In this document: in pieces, positions 50,030 through 59,425 of the stretch
Numbering within the stretch: position 1 is the stretch's first letter
How the letters are laid out: each line of letters starts with the position of its first letter
Assembly: GCF_000013745.1 (NCBI RefSeq)
Contig: NC_007925.1
Span: 4,464,001 to 4,528,000 of the forward strand
DNA length: 64,000 nt
Source of the DNA: Rhodopseudomonas_A palustris_F
GTDB lineage: Bacteria > Pseudomonadota > Alphaproteobacteria > Rhizobiales > Xanthobacteraceae
Direction of reading: 5' to 3'
Made by a program: the position numbers and the translations under genes
The notes under the pieces: generated by a model
Databases searched by the model: none
What the model was told of the DNA's origin: nothing
Seen by the model: only the letters and a program-made list of their open reading frames with translations

Positions 50030-50526
50030 GCGTCTGGCTCCTGGGCGCGGTCGCGGCCGATGTGGCGGACGCCGATCAGGCCGGCGAGCAGCAGGAACGA
50101 GGCGAGTTCGATCGCCCAGGCCCAGGGCCCGAACAGCAAGCGGCCGACCGCTTGCGCTGCGATCGGCGCGGTGTTGCCGGGCGCCTGCTCGCCGATCCCG
50201 AACAGAAACGGCGCCGCCACCAGCACGCTGATCGCCGCTGGCATCGGCCAGCTGCGCCTCAGCATCGCGCGCTCGCGGGCGATCGCCTCCGGCGAGGTGC
50301 CGACCGCCATCACCACAAACACGAACAGCACGATGATCGCGCCGGCATAGACCATGATCAGCAGCACCGCGGCGAACGCAGCACGCAGCGCAAAGAACGA
50401 CGCCGCCAGCGCCAGCAGCATCGCCAACAGATACAACAGCGCATGCACGACGTTATACCGCGTCACCGCAAGGGCGGCGGCGATCAGCGCCAATGATCCG
50501 GCATAGACGGCGAGAAGCGGGCTCAG
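50026..50526 (-). CDS. nuoJ: NADH-quinone oxidoreductase subunit J
   Basis: About 166 residues, five helices, with the pi-bulge segment MVYAGAIIVLFVFVVMAVG and the typical RYNVVHALLYLLAML. There is no ATG, GTG or nearby TTG at the place where homology starts. A CTG at 50526, overlapping the nuoI stop as CTGA and preceded by AAGGGA, is the most likely initiator. The next in-frame alternative is a TTG at 50616, deep inside nuoI. Confidence 0.85.
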   Translation of the reverse strand: MSPLLAVYAGSLALIAAALAVTRYNVVHALLYLLAMLLALAASFFALRAAFAAVLLIMVYAGAIIVLFVFVVMAVGTSPEAIARERAMLRRSWPMPAAISVLVAAPFLFGIGEQAPGNTAPIAAQAVGRLLFGPWAWAIELASFLLLAGLIGVRHIGRDRAQEPDA

Positions 50527-51038
50527 GGTCGTAGTCCCTTCAAATCTACGGGCGGCGCCTCGTGCTCGGCATCGCCCTTGTCCTTCCCCGTGATCGCCTT
50601 GCCGGCGACCGACCAATAGCGATAGCCGCGCACCTTGCCCTCACCGGCGATCAGCAGATCCTTCTTGTCATAGACCAGCGCGTCGCGCCGCCACTCGCTC
50701 AATTCGAAATCCGGCGTCAGCTGGATCGCGGCCGTCGGACAGGCCTCCTCGCAATAGCCGCAGAAGATGCAGCGCGCAAAATTGATTCGGAAGTGCTCGG
50801 GATACCAGCGGCCGTCCTCGGCCACCGCCTTCGACAGATCGATGCAGCCGACCGGACAGGCCACTGCGCAAAGATTGCAGGCGACGCAGCGCTCCTGGCC
50901 GTCGGGATCGCGGGTCAAGACGATGCGGCCGCGGCTGCGCGGCGGCAATTGCGGCTTCACTTCCGGATATTGCACCGTCACCGTCTTGGCCGCGAGCTTG
51001 CGGCCGACGCGCAACAGCGCTTCCAGCCATCCGATCAT
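50523..51038 (-). CDS. nuoI: NADH-quinone oxidoreductase subunit I (two 4Fe-4S ferredoxin)
   Basis: 171 residues from the ATG at 51038, which overlaps the nuoH stop. Two ferredoxin motifs bind clusters N6a and N6b: RCVACNLCAVACPVGCIDL and RCIFCGYCEEACPTAAIQL. Peripheral arm subunit that passes electrons to NuoB. Confidence 0.96.
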   Translation of the reverse strand: MIGWLEALLRVGRKLAAKTVTVQYPEVKPQLPPRSRGRIVLTRDPDGQERCVACNLCAVACPVGCIDLSKAVAEDGRWYPEHFRINFARCIFCGYCEEACPTAAIQLTPDFELSEWRRDALVYDKKDLLIAGEGKVRGYRYWSVAGKAITGKDKGDAEHEAPPVDLKGLRP

Positions 51039-52009
51039 GGCGCGCTCCTCGCTACCACGATGAGGCCGGTGAGCAGCAGATTGGCCAGCGCCAGCGGCAG
51101 CGCGATCTTCCAGGCGAACCGCACTAGTTGATCGTAGCGCGGCCGCGGCAACGTGGCGCGGATCCAGATGAAGATCAGCGCGATGACGCCGACCTTGAGC
51201 CCGAACCAGATCGGCCCCGGCAGATACGGTCCGAGCCAAACCGGCCCGAGCCAGCCGCCGAAGAACAGCGTCACCGCCAAGGATGCGACCAGCAGCACCG
51301 CGAGATATTCGCCGAGGAAGAACAGCCCGAACGACATCCCGGTGTATTCGGTGAGATAGCCCGCGACCAGATCGTTCTCGGATTCCGGTAGATCGAACGG
51401 CAGCCGGTGCGCCGCGGCGACGCCGGCAATGCAGAACAGCGCCGCGCCGAACGGCTGCAGCAGCACGAACCAGACGTCGCGCTGGGCGTGCACGATCTCG
51501 GTCAGCGACAGGCTGCCGGCGATCATCACCACGCCGAGCAGCGACAGCCCGAGAAACGCCTCATAGCCCAGCATCTGCGCGGCGGCGCGCAGGCCCCCCA
51601 TCAGCGCGAAGCGGCTGTGCGAGGCCAGCGCGCCGAGCACCACGCCATAGACCGTCAGCCCCATCATGCCGAGCAGGAACATCACGCCGACGTCGATGTT
51701 TGCCAGCGCCAGCCCGTCGCCGAACGCCACCACGCCGAAGCCGGCGAGCACCGGCGTCGCCGCCACCATCGGCGCCAGAATATAGGCGACGCGATCCGCA
51801 CCCGGCGGCGGCCGATCCTCCTTGGTCAAAATCTTCACGGTGTCGGCGACCCATTGCAGGAAACCGAACGGGCCGACGCGGTTGGGGCCGAGCCGCTCCT
51901 GCACGAAGCCGAGCACGCGGCGCTCCACCCAGGTGAAGGTGCCGGCGACCACCAGCAGCACCATGATCAGCATGGTGGAGATGATCGCGGTGAGCGCCAT
52001 GCCGATCAT
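51035..52009 (-). CDS. nuoH: NADH-quinone oxidoreductase subunit H
   Basis: 324 residues, eight helices, forms part of the quinone chamber. Conserved: WVERRVLGFVQERLGPNRVGPFGFLQ, ADTVKILTKEDRPPPGAD, PFDLPESENDLVAGYLTEYTGM and RATLPRPRYDQLVRFAWK. Overlaps the nuoG stop. Confidence 0.96.
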   Translation of the reverse strand: MIGMALTAIISTMLIMVLLVVAGTFTWVERRVLGFVQERLGPNRVGPFGFLQWVADTVKILTKEDRPPPGADRVAYILAPMVAATPVLAGFGVVAFGDGLALANIDVGVMFLLGMMGLTVYGVVLGALASHSRFALMGGLRAAAQMLGYEAFLGLSLLGVVMIAGSLSLTEIVHAQRDVWFVLLQPFGAALFCIAGVAAAHRLPFDLPESENDLVAGYLTEYTGMSFGLFFLGEYLAVLLVASLAVTLFFGGWLGPVWLGPYLPGPIWFGLKVGVIALIFIWIRATLPRPRYDQLVRFAWKIALPLALANLLLTGLIVVARSAP

Positions 52010-54621
52010 CGCGCGGCCTCCACGCGGATGCGGCGCAGCGAGCCGCGCGGCGCGAGCGTGCCGACGCTGACCGCGACCACGCCGCGCGCCAGACCGGATT
52101 CGAGCGTCAGCGAAGCTGCGCAGGCGACGCCGTCGAGCATCACTGAAGCGCCTTCGGCGAGGCCGAGTGCGGCGGCGTCATCCGGGTGCAGCAGCAGCCG
52201 TGGCGCCGGCGCCCGCGCGGCAAGTAACGCGCTGGCGCGGCCGGTCTCCGAGCCGGAAAATACGTCGTAGAGCGGCACCAGCAGCAGGCCGTGGCCTTCG
52301 ATCGGATCGAACGGCGCAGCTTGCGGCAACGCCGCGTCGTCCTGCTTGAACAGCCGCGCGCCGGGATCGCCGCCGCGCAACGGCCCGCCGATCTCTTCCT
52401 CGAACCGCGTCACCGCGTTGGCGGAATGCAGCCCATGGGTTTCGTAACCGGTCAAGAGCGCCGGCGGCACGTCGGCGCCGCGGGCGCCCTCCATGCCGTA
52501 GCTGAGCGGCGAATCCGGATCGGGCTTCGGCGTCGCCGCGGGATCGCGTCCGGCGCGATCATCCGCGGTGTGCGCCGATAATGGCCGCGGCGCGCGGGCG
52601 ATCTTGCCATGAGCGCAGGAGCATGACGCATCGGGGGCGGCGCCGACCACGCCCGCCAACTCCGGCTCTGCGGTGACGAGATCGTTGATGATCGCATCCA
52701 GCGTAGCCCAATCGCCGGCGCCGAGCGCCGCCAACCTGCGCCACGACGCAGGGGCGTGCTCATGCGGCTGCACCGCGGCGAAGAAACGCTGCGCGCGGCC
52801 TTCGTAGTTCACAAACGTGCCGGCGGATTCGCTGAACGCCGCCACCGGCAACGCCACGTTCGCGCGCTCAGAGGTTTCGGTGCTGAGCGCGTCGAGCGCC
52901 ACGACAGTTTTCGCCGCGGCGAACACGCGCTCCACCGCGCGACGCGGCGCGCGTTCGCAAAGTTCGTTTTCCAGAACGATGACGTTGCGCGCGCGGCCCG
53001 CCTCGAGCGTCGCGGCCGCGGCTTCGACGCCGTCGCCGCCGAGCAGCGCCAGGCCGAGGCTGTTGGCCTCCGGCGCGATCAGTACGATCCGCGCCTTCGC
53101 GCCGAGCGTCGCCAGGATCGACGCCGCCGCCTCGACGATCTGCGCCGCGCCAAGGCTCGCACCGGCGATGATCAGCGGCCGCTGCGCCGCCGCTAGCACA
53201 TTGGCGGTGTTGCTCGCCTCATTCGGCGCCTCGCCGCCGGATAGGGCCGCAGCGACGGCGTCGCCGAATGCGGCGATGCTCAGCGGATCGAGTCTCAGCG
53301 ACAGCGCCGCAACATCGTCGAGCGCGTCCGGCGCCGGCGTCGCCAGCACGATCGGGCTGCGGCGGCCTTCGCCGGCGGTGCGCACCGCCTGGTCGAGCCA
53401 ATGCGCCACGCCCTTTTGCATCGCGAGCGCACGTTCGGCGCCGCGCGCCGTCTGCCGCAGCGCCAGCGCGATCCGCGGAGCCGCGTTGGTCAGATCCTCG
53501 CCGAGCACCAGCACGGCGTCGCACGCCTCGATCTCCGAGAGCGTCGCGATCCGGTCCGGTGCGGCGCGCAGGATTTCGACGATACGCCGCACCAGCTTCG
53601 CTTCGGCGTCGGAAACACCAGCGAAGAAGCGTTCGGCGCCGACCAACTTGCGCAGCGCATAGTTCGCCTCCAGCGAGGCGCGCGGCGAACCGATGCCGAT
53701 CGCGCCTTGCTCGATCGCGATACGTGCCGCGGCTACCGCGTCGTGCTCGGTGGCAGGCGCGCCCGCGATCTGCGGCGCCGTGAGCCGCTGCGGCGATACA
53801 ACATGCAGCGGCCCGAACCGGCCGCGGTCGCACAGGAAATAACCGTTCAGCGCGCCGTGGTAGCGATTCTGCACCCGGCGCACGCGGCCGTCGCGCTCGC
53901 TGACGAACAAATTGCAGCCGACCGCGCAATGCGGACAGATCGATGGCGCTGCGCGCATGTCCCATTTGCGGGCATAGTCGTGCGACCAGCCCTTGTCGTT
54001 GAACACCCCGGTCGGGCAGACCTCGGCGAGATTGCCGGCGAACGGGCTTTCCAGCACGCCGTCCTCGGCGCGGCCGAAATACACGTTATCATGGGCGCCG
54101 AACGCGTCGAGGTCGCGGCCGCCGGCATAGTCGCGATAGAACCGGGTGCAGCGATAGCAGGCGATGCAGCGGTTCATCTCGTGGGTGAGCAGCGGTCCCA
54201 GATCCTGATTGCGGTGGGTGCGCTTGTCGAAGCGATAGCGGCGCTCATGGTGTCCGGTCGCCACCGTCATGTCCTGCAAGTGACAGGAGCCAGCCTCCTC
54301 GCACACCGGGCAGTCATGCGGATGGTTGACCATCAGCCATTCGATCACCCGGGCGCGGAAGTTCGACGCCTCCGGATCGGCGACCGAGACCCGCAAGCCG
54401 TCGGTGGCCAGCGTCATGCACGACATCACGATCTTGCCGACGCTGTCGTCAGGTCCCGAATAGACCCGCACCGCGCATTGTCGGCAGGCGCCGAGCGACC
54501 CCAGCGCGCCGTGCCAGCAGAAATACGGCACGTCGATGCCGTGCGCGAGACACACCGACAGCAGGTCGGCGCCGGCCTTGGCCTCGATGATGCGGCCGTC
54601 GATCTCGATCCTGACGCTCAT
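52006..54621 (-). CDS. nuoG: NADH-quinone oxidoreductase subunit G
   Basis: 871 residues from the ATG at 54621 (MSVRIEIDGR). N-terminal [2Fe-2S] domain (CWHGALGSLGACRQCAVRV), the His-ligated N5 cluster region (HPHDCPVCEEAGSCHLQDM), the N4 motif (CIACYRCTRFYRDYAGG), then CPHCAVGCNLFV with a later Cys (FLCDRGRFG). The last is the extra N7 cluster found in E. coli-type NuoG. The C-terminal molybdopterin-like domain is long and degenerate, as usual. Confidence 0.95.
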   Translation of the reverse strand: MSVRIEIDGRIIEAKAGADLLSVCLAHGIDVPYFCWHGALGSLGACRQCAVRVYSGPDDSVGKIVMSCMTLATDGLRVSVADPEASNFRARVIEWLMVNHPHDCPVCEEAGSCHLQDMTVATGHHERRYRFDKRTHRNQDLGPLLTHEMNRCIACYRCTRFYRDYAGGRDLDAFGAHDNVYFGRAEDGVLESPFAGNLAEVCPTGVFNDKGWSHDYARKWDMRAAPSICPHCAVGCNLFVSERDGRVRRVQNRYHGALNGYFLCDRGRFGPLHVVSPQRLTAPQIAGAPATEHDAVAAARIAIEQGAIGIGSPRASLEANYALRKLVGAERFFAGVSDAEAKLVRRIVEILRAAPDRIATLSEIEACDAVLVLGEDLTNAAPRIALALRQTARGAERALAMQKGVAHWLDQAVRTAGEGRRSPIVLATPAPDALDDVAALSLRLDPLSIAAFGDAVAAALSGGEAPNEASNTANVLAAAQRPLIIAGASLGAAQIVEAAASILATLGAKARIVLIAPEANSLGLALLGGDGVEAAAATLEAGRARNVIVLENELCERAPRRAVERVFAAAKTVVALDALSTETSERANVALPVAAFSESAGTFVNYEGRAQRFFAAVQPHEHAPASWRRLAALGAGDWATLDAIINDLVTAEPELAGVVGAAPDASCSCAHGKIARAPRPLSAHTADDRAGRDPAATPKPDPDSPLSYGMEGARGADVPPALLTGYETHGLHSANAVTRFEEEIGGPLRGGDPGARLFKQDDAALPQAAPFDPIEGHGLLLVPLYDVFSGSETGRASALLAARAPAPRLLLHPDDAAALGLAEGASVMLDGVACAASLTLESGLARGVVAVSVGTLAPRGSLRRIRVEAAR

Positions 54622-55904
54622 GATCGGCGCACCGGGCAATGGCCGTTGAGGTGTGCTGCGAAGATATCGCCGAACCGCTCCAAGCCGCTTTTCACCGGCG
54701 TCATCGCACCCGCCATCAGGTCGCAGAAGCTGCGCCCGGACGGCCCAGCCAGCTCCACATGCATATGCAACAGGTCGATGTCCTCAGGCTTGCCGTGGCC
54801 GGCCTCCAGCGCGTCGAGCAGCTTCGCCACCCATGGCAAGCCATCGCGGCACGGCGTGCACAGCCCGCAGCTCTCCCGCGCGTAAAATCTTGCATGGCGG
54901 CCGATCGCCGCGACCGGGCAGCTCTGATCATCGAGCACGATCACGGCGCCGGTGCCGAGCGAACTGCCGGCCTTCTTGACGTGGGCGAAATCCATCGGCA
55001 CGTCGAGCTCGGCTTCCTGCAGAAACGCCGTGGCGCCGCCGCCGGGCTGAAACGCCAGCAGCTTGCGGCCGTCTCGAATCCCGCCGGCCATCTCGATCAG
55101 TTCGCCGGCCGGCGTACCCATCGGCGCTTCGATCAGTTGCGGGCGGGCGACCCGCCCGGAGATGCCATAGAGCTTGGTGCCGCCTTCGGCCGTCCGCGAC
55201 AATCCCTGAAACCACTCCGCGCCGTTCTGCACGATGTGAGGGACCGCCGACAGCGTCTCGACATTGTTGACGGTGGTCGGCCGGCCCCACAGCCCGCTCT
55301 GCGCCGGATAAGGCGGCCGATGCCGCGGCACCGGGCGTTCGCCCTCGATCGCGGCGATCAGCGCGGTCTCCTCGCCGACGATGTAGCGTCCGGCGCTGGT
55401 ATGCAGCCGCATCTTCAGGCCGAAGCCGGAGCCCAGAATATTGCGGCCGAGCAGACCCGCGGATTCCGCCTCGGTGATGGCGCGGGTGAGCGCCACCGCC
55501 GCGGCGCGATAGGCGTCGCGCACCAGGATGATCACTTCGGTGGCGCCGATCGCGTAGGCCGCGAGCATCGCGCCTTCGATCAGTTGATGCGGCAGCGCCT
55601 CCATCAAAAGGCGATCCTTGAACGAGCCCGGCTCCATCTCGTCGCCATTGACGCAGAGATAGCGCGGCCCGTCGCCGGCGGCTTCGGCGGCCTTGCGCAT
55701 CAGCCGCCATTTGGTGCCGGTGAGGAAGCCGGCGCCGCCGCGGCCGCGCAGCCCGGAATCCTCGACGATCGTCACCAGCGCGTCGGGCGAATGCCGTTGC
55801 AGCGCGCCGCGCAGCGCGTCGTAGCCGCCGAGCCGCTGCCATTCGGCGAAGCGATGCGGTTCGCGGCCGGGTTGGGCGCGGCCGGTCAGCGGGGTCTCGC
55901 TCAT
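54618..55904 (-). CDS. nuoF: NADH-quinone oxidoreductase subunit F (FMN, NADH site)
   Basis: 428 residues from the ATG at 55904, overlapping the nuoE stop. FMN/NADH domain: GLRGRGGAGFLTGTKW, CVNGDEMEPGSFKDR, GAGRYIVGEE-like segment SAGRYIVGEETALIAAIEG. [4Fe-4S] N3 motif: ESCGLCTPCRDG plus a later Cys (RSFCDLM). Entry point for electrons from NADH. Confidence 0.96.
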   Translation of the reverse strand: MSETPLTGRAQPGREPHRFAEWQRLGGYDALRGALQRHSPDALVTIVEDSGLRGRGGAGFLTGTKWRLMRKAAEAAGDGPRYLCVNGDEMEPGSFKDRLLMEALPHQLIEGAMLAAYAIGATEVIILVRDAYRAAAVALTRAITEAESAGLLGRNILGSGFGLKMRLHTSAGRYIVGEETALIAAIEGERPVPRHRPPYPAQSGLWGRPTTVNNVETLSAVPHIVQNGAEWFQGLSRTAEGGTKLYGISGRVARPQLIEAPMGTPAGELIEMAGGIRDGRKLLAFQPGGGATAFLQEAELDVPMDFAHVKKAGSSLGTGAVIVLDDQSCPVAAIGRHARFYARESCGLCTPCRDGLPWVAKLLDALEAGHGKPEDIDLLHMHVELAGPSGRSFCDLMAGAMTPVKSGLERFGDIFAAHLNGHCPVRRS

Positions 55905-56374
55905 CGCCCGCCCCCGATCAGTTGGTTGAGGTCGTCGGCGCTGAGCGGGCCGACCAGTCTGCGGTCCGGGCCGACCAGCGCCGCGGGGGCGACGTCGCAG
56001 CCGCCGATGCAGCAGACGTTGATCAGCGTGAACTTGCCGTCCGGCGTAGTCTCGCCGAAGCCGATGCCGAGCCGTTGCATCACCGCATCGCGCACCGCAT
56101 CGCCGCCGCACAAGTAACAGCTCAAACCGTCGCAGAGAAGGATCACGGTCTCGCCGACCGGCGAGCGGAAAATGTGGCTGTAGAAGGTGGCGAGGCTGTC
56201 GATCTCCGCGGTGCTGACGCCGAGCACGCTCGCGGCCTCGGCCAGATGCGCGTCGGAGACGTAGCCCTCCACGGCCTGCACCAGCTTCAAGGCTTCCAGC
56301 ATCGCAGCCTTGGCGCCGCCGTGGCTGTCGGCGGCTTTCCTGATCGCTTGCGTGGTTTGCGGGTTCAGCGTCAT
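55901..56374 (-). CDS. nuoE: NADH-quinone oxidoreductase subunit E ([2Fe-2S])
   Basis: 157 residues from the ATG at 56374. Thioredoxin-like ferredoxin with ligands in CDGLSCYLCGG and CCIGGCDVAP (N1a cluster). The N-terminal helical part includes YVSDAHLAEAASVLGVS and LATFYSHIF. Overlaps nuoCD and nuoF. Confidence 0.95.
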   Translation of the reverse strand: MTLNPQTTQAIRKAADSHGGAKAAMLEALKLVQAVEGYVSDAHLAEAASVLGVSTAEIDSLATFYSHIFRSPVGETVILLCDGLSCYLCGGDAVRDAVMQRLGIGFGETTPDGKFTLINVCCIGGCDVAPAALVGPDRRLVGPLSADDLNQLIGGGR

Positions 56375-58116
56375 CGGTCGACGTCCGACATCACGTAGTC
56401 GATGCTGCCGAGATAGGCGACCAGATCGGCCACCGTCAGCCCGGGCGCGATTGTGGCGATCGATTGCAGATGCGCGAATGACGGCGTGCGAATCCTGGTG
56501 CGATAGGCCGTAGTCTCGCCGTCGGAAACCACCGCGTATTGCGTCAGTCCACGCACCGATTCCACCTGCCCGGTGGCTTCGCCAACCGGCACCACGGGCC
56601 CCCAGCTGGAGCCTACGAAATGGTGAATCATGGTCTCGATGTCGTGCAGCATGCGCTCGCGCGGCGGCGGCGTGGTCAAGGGATGATCGGCCTTGATCGG
56701 CCCCGCCGGCATATGGTCGAGGCATTGCCGGATGATGCGCAGCGATTGCCGGATCTCGTCGACCCGCACCCGTGCGCGGTCGTAGCAGTCGCCGCGATGC
56801 CCGGTCGGCACCTCGAACTCGAAATTCTGATAGCCGCCATAGGGCCGCGCCTTGCGCATGTCCCAGCCGCAGCCGGTGGCGCGCAGGCCCGGGCCGGTGA
56901 TGCCCCAGTCGAATGCAGTCGCGGTGTCGTAGGCGGCGATCCCGACGGTGCGTGCGCGAAAAATCTCGTTGCGCATCACCATGCCTTCGTAATCGTCGAG
57001 CCGCGCCGGCATCCAGTCGAGGAAGTCGCGCACCAGCGCGTCCCAGCCTTCCGGCAAATCCGCCGCCAGCCCGCCGATGCGAAACCAGCCGGGATGCATC
57101 CGCGCCCCGGTGATCGCCTCGATCACCCGGTAACCGCGCTCGCGGTCGGTGAACATGTAGAACACCGGCGACATCGCCCCGGTGTCCTGCGCCAGCGTCC
57201 CGTAGAACAGCAAGTGATTCATGATGCGGAAGATCTCGCACAGCATGATGCGCACGGTCTGCGCGCGTTCCGGCACGGCGATGCCGCACAACCGTTCCAC
57301 CGCCTGCAGATACGGCATCTCGCCCATCACCCCGCCGAGATAATCGATGCGGTCGGTGTAGGGAATGTATTGATGCCAGCTCTGCCGCTCGCCCATCTTC
57401 TCGGCGCCGCGGTGGTGAAAGCCGATATCGGGCCGTGCCGCGACGATCTCCTCGCCGTCGAGCGCCAGCACGATGCGGAACACGCCGTGCGTCGCCATGC
57501 TGTGCGGGCCGTAGTTCAGAATCATCAGTTCGACGCCGTCGCGCTGCGTCGGCAGGCCCAAAGCCTCGGGATCGACGGCCAGCGCCTGTTCTTCAGCGTC
57601 GAACCGCGCCGCGGTCATCACGAAGGGCGGCCGTTCGGTGGCGCGCGCCGGCTGATCCTTGCGCATCGGATGGCCGTCCCACAACGGCGGCATCAAAATC
57701 CGGCGATGATCGCGGCGGCCTTCGAAATGCACGCCGAACATGTCGAAGGCTTCGCGCTCGTACCAGTCGGCGTTGGGATAGATCTCGGCAATCGTATGCG
57801 CCCGCGGGTCGTCGGCGGGAAGCGCGCATTTCAGCCGGATGTCGGCGTTGCGTTCAAGCGACATCAGGTGGCTCGCAATGGTGACGCCGGACGGCGGCTG
57901 CCCCTCGCGATGATGCCGCGCGGTCTCGTCGATCGCCCACAGATCGACCAGCAGCGGAAACGGCCGCTCGATTTCGTGCTTCAGATAGCGATGCAGCGCC
58001 GGCATCGCCTCCGGCTTGATCCACAGCGTCGGGAACGCGTCGTGCGTCGGCTGCTCGCCGAACACCGCCTCACCGAACCGCGCGCTGAGTTCGTTGACCA
58101 GTTCCACCGCGCTCAC
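56371..58116 (-). CDS. nuoCD: Fused NADH-quinone oxidoreductase subunits C and D
   Basis: 581 residues. The NuoC part (about 1-180; [23 protein letters not shown]) runs into the NuoD 49-kDa part (about 195-581; [55 protein letters not shown]). The fusion is characteristic of the E. coli-type complex I; the mitochondrial-like alphaproteobacterial version keeps C and D separate. The start is GTG at 58116, overlapping the nuoB stop. Confidence 0.95.
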
Positions 58117-58730
58117 AATTTCTCCGGGGGATCGAGCAGGGTCTGCGCCATCCGTTCGTCGCGCCGCTGGTCGCGCCGCCGCGGCGCATCGAAGCCGAGG
58201 CCGGCGCTGTTGCCGACGGTGACGCCGAGCGGCCGGTGTTCGCTACCGACTTGCTGCTGCAGCATGATCAACGCGTCGAGCACCGCTTCCGGACGCGGCG
58301 GACAGCCGGGGATATAGACGTCGACGGGCAGAAAACTGTCGACGCCCTGCACCACCGAATAGATGTCGTACATGCCGCCGGAATTGGCGCAGGCCCCCAT
58401 CGAAATCACCCAGCGCGGCGCCCGCATCTGTTCGTAGAGCCGCAACAGCGGCGCCGCCATCTTGTGGAACACCGTGCCGGACACCACCAACAGGTCAGCC
58501 TGCCGCGGCGAGGCGCGGATCACCTCGGCACCGAACCGCGCCTGATCGTACACCGAGGTCAGCGCGGTGACCTGTTCGACGTAGCAGCAGGACAGACCGA
58601 AATTGAACGGCCACAGGCTGTTCTTGCGCGACCACGCCACCAGGTCTTCCAGCCGCGCGAACAGGCTGGTGCGCGCCATGTGTTCTTCGACCGAGATGTC
58701 TTCCCCGGGACGCTGCAGTGTGTAACTCAT
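58113..58730 (-). CDS. nuoB: NADH-quinone oxidoreductase subunit B
   Basis: 205 residues from the ATG at 58730, overlapping the nuoA stop; the open frame begins 14 codons earlier. Binds the terminal cluster N2 via the tandem cysteines of FGLSCCYVE, with further ligands in [12 protein letters not shown] and [12 protein letters not shown]. The long C-terminal tail ([16 protein letters not shown]) is as in the E. coli-type subunit. Confidence 0.95.
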
Positions 58731-59119
58731 TTGCGCTCTCCCGGACCCCAGTCGAGCGCGCCGTCGATCCACAGATAGACCAGGGCCAGCAACAGCACGC
58801 CGATGAAGATCGCCGCCTCGATCAGACCGACCCAGCCGGCCTCGCGCGCCGCCACCGCCCAGGCGAACAGGATCGCGGCTTCCATGTCGAAAATCACGAA
58901 CAACGCGGCGATCAGGAAATACGGCGCGTTCTGCGGACCTTGCGGCGGCGCCGCGGGCAGCACGCCGCCTTCGTAGGGGGTGTCAGGCCGCGCGCCGGCG
59001 CGTTTTTCGCGCAACACCGCCGCGACCCCAATGATCGCCGCGACGATGCCGGCCGACAGCGCGACGTGGATCGCCAGCGCCGCACCGGAATCGATCGGAA
59101 ACAGGAAATCACCCAACGG
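58727..59119 (-). CDS. nuoA: NADH-quinone oxidoreductase subunit A
   Basis: About 130 residues, three helices. Conserved: PYEGGVLP, the [21 protein letters not shown] segment and [23 protein letters not shown]. The start is uncertain: TTG at 59119 has GGAG eight bases upstream and fits the usual N-terminus; a GTG at 59167 is possible. It is the first gene of the 13-gene operon, with a FixK/FNR box about 100 bp upstream. Confidence 0.92.
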
Positions 59120-59218
59120 CAGAACTCCAAACCCCCAAGCCCGGTGCGTCGCCGCAGTCGACCGCACCGTTTGCTAGGACGTGTGCGGATTACATGGCAT
59201 GACGCGGGCCGATGACCG

Positions 59219-59232
59219 TTGACGACGATCAA
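59219..59232. promoter_or_regulatory. FNR/FixK box upstream of the nuo operon
   Basis: TTGAC-GACG-ATCAA, nine of ten consensus bases, centred about 106 bp before the nuoA start. The position suits a class II site with a leader of about 65 nt. The next plus-strand gene (ndvA) starts 194 bp away. No other element is obvious in the 306-bp gap 59120-59425. Confidence 0.7.
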
Positions 59233-59425
59233 CCAACGGAAAATGGCGGCAGGACGTCATCGTCCGGTTTCCGAGCGGCGATGTCACCGTCAGGTTAGGT
59301 GATGGCCCCATGATTCTCAAGTTGGCCGGACGGCGCGGATCCTGCCGGGGTACGCGGAACCGAATTCCTTCGCGGCGCAAAATGCTCTAACGATAGCGCT
59401 TCTGGCTGATCGAGAGCGCCTTCTC

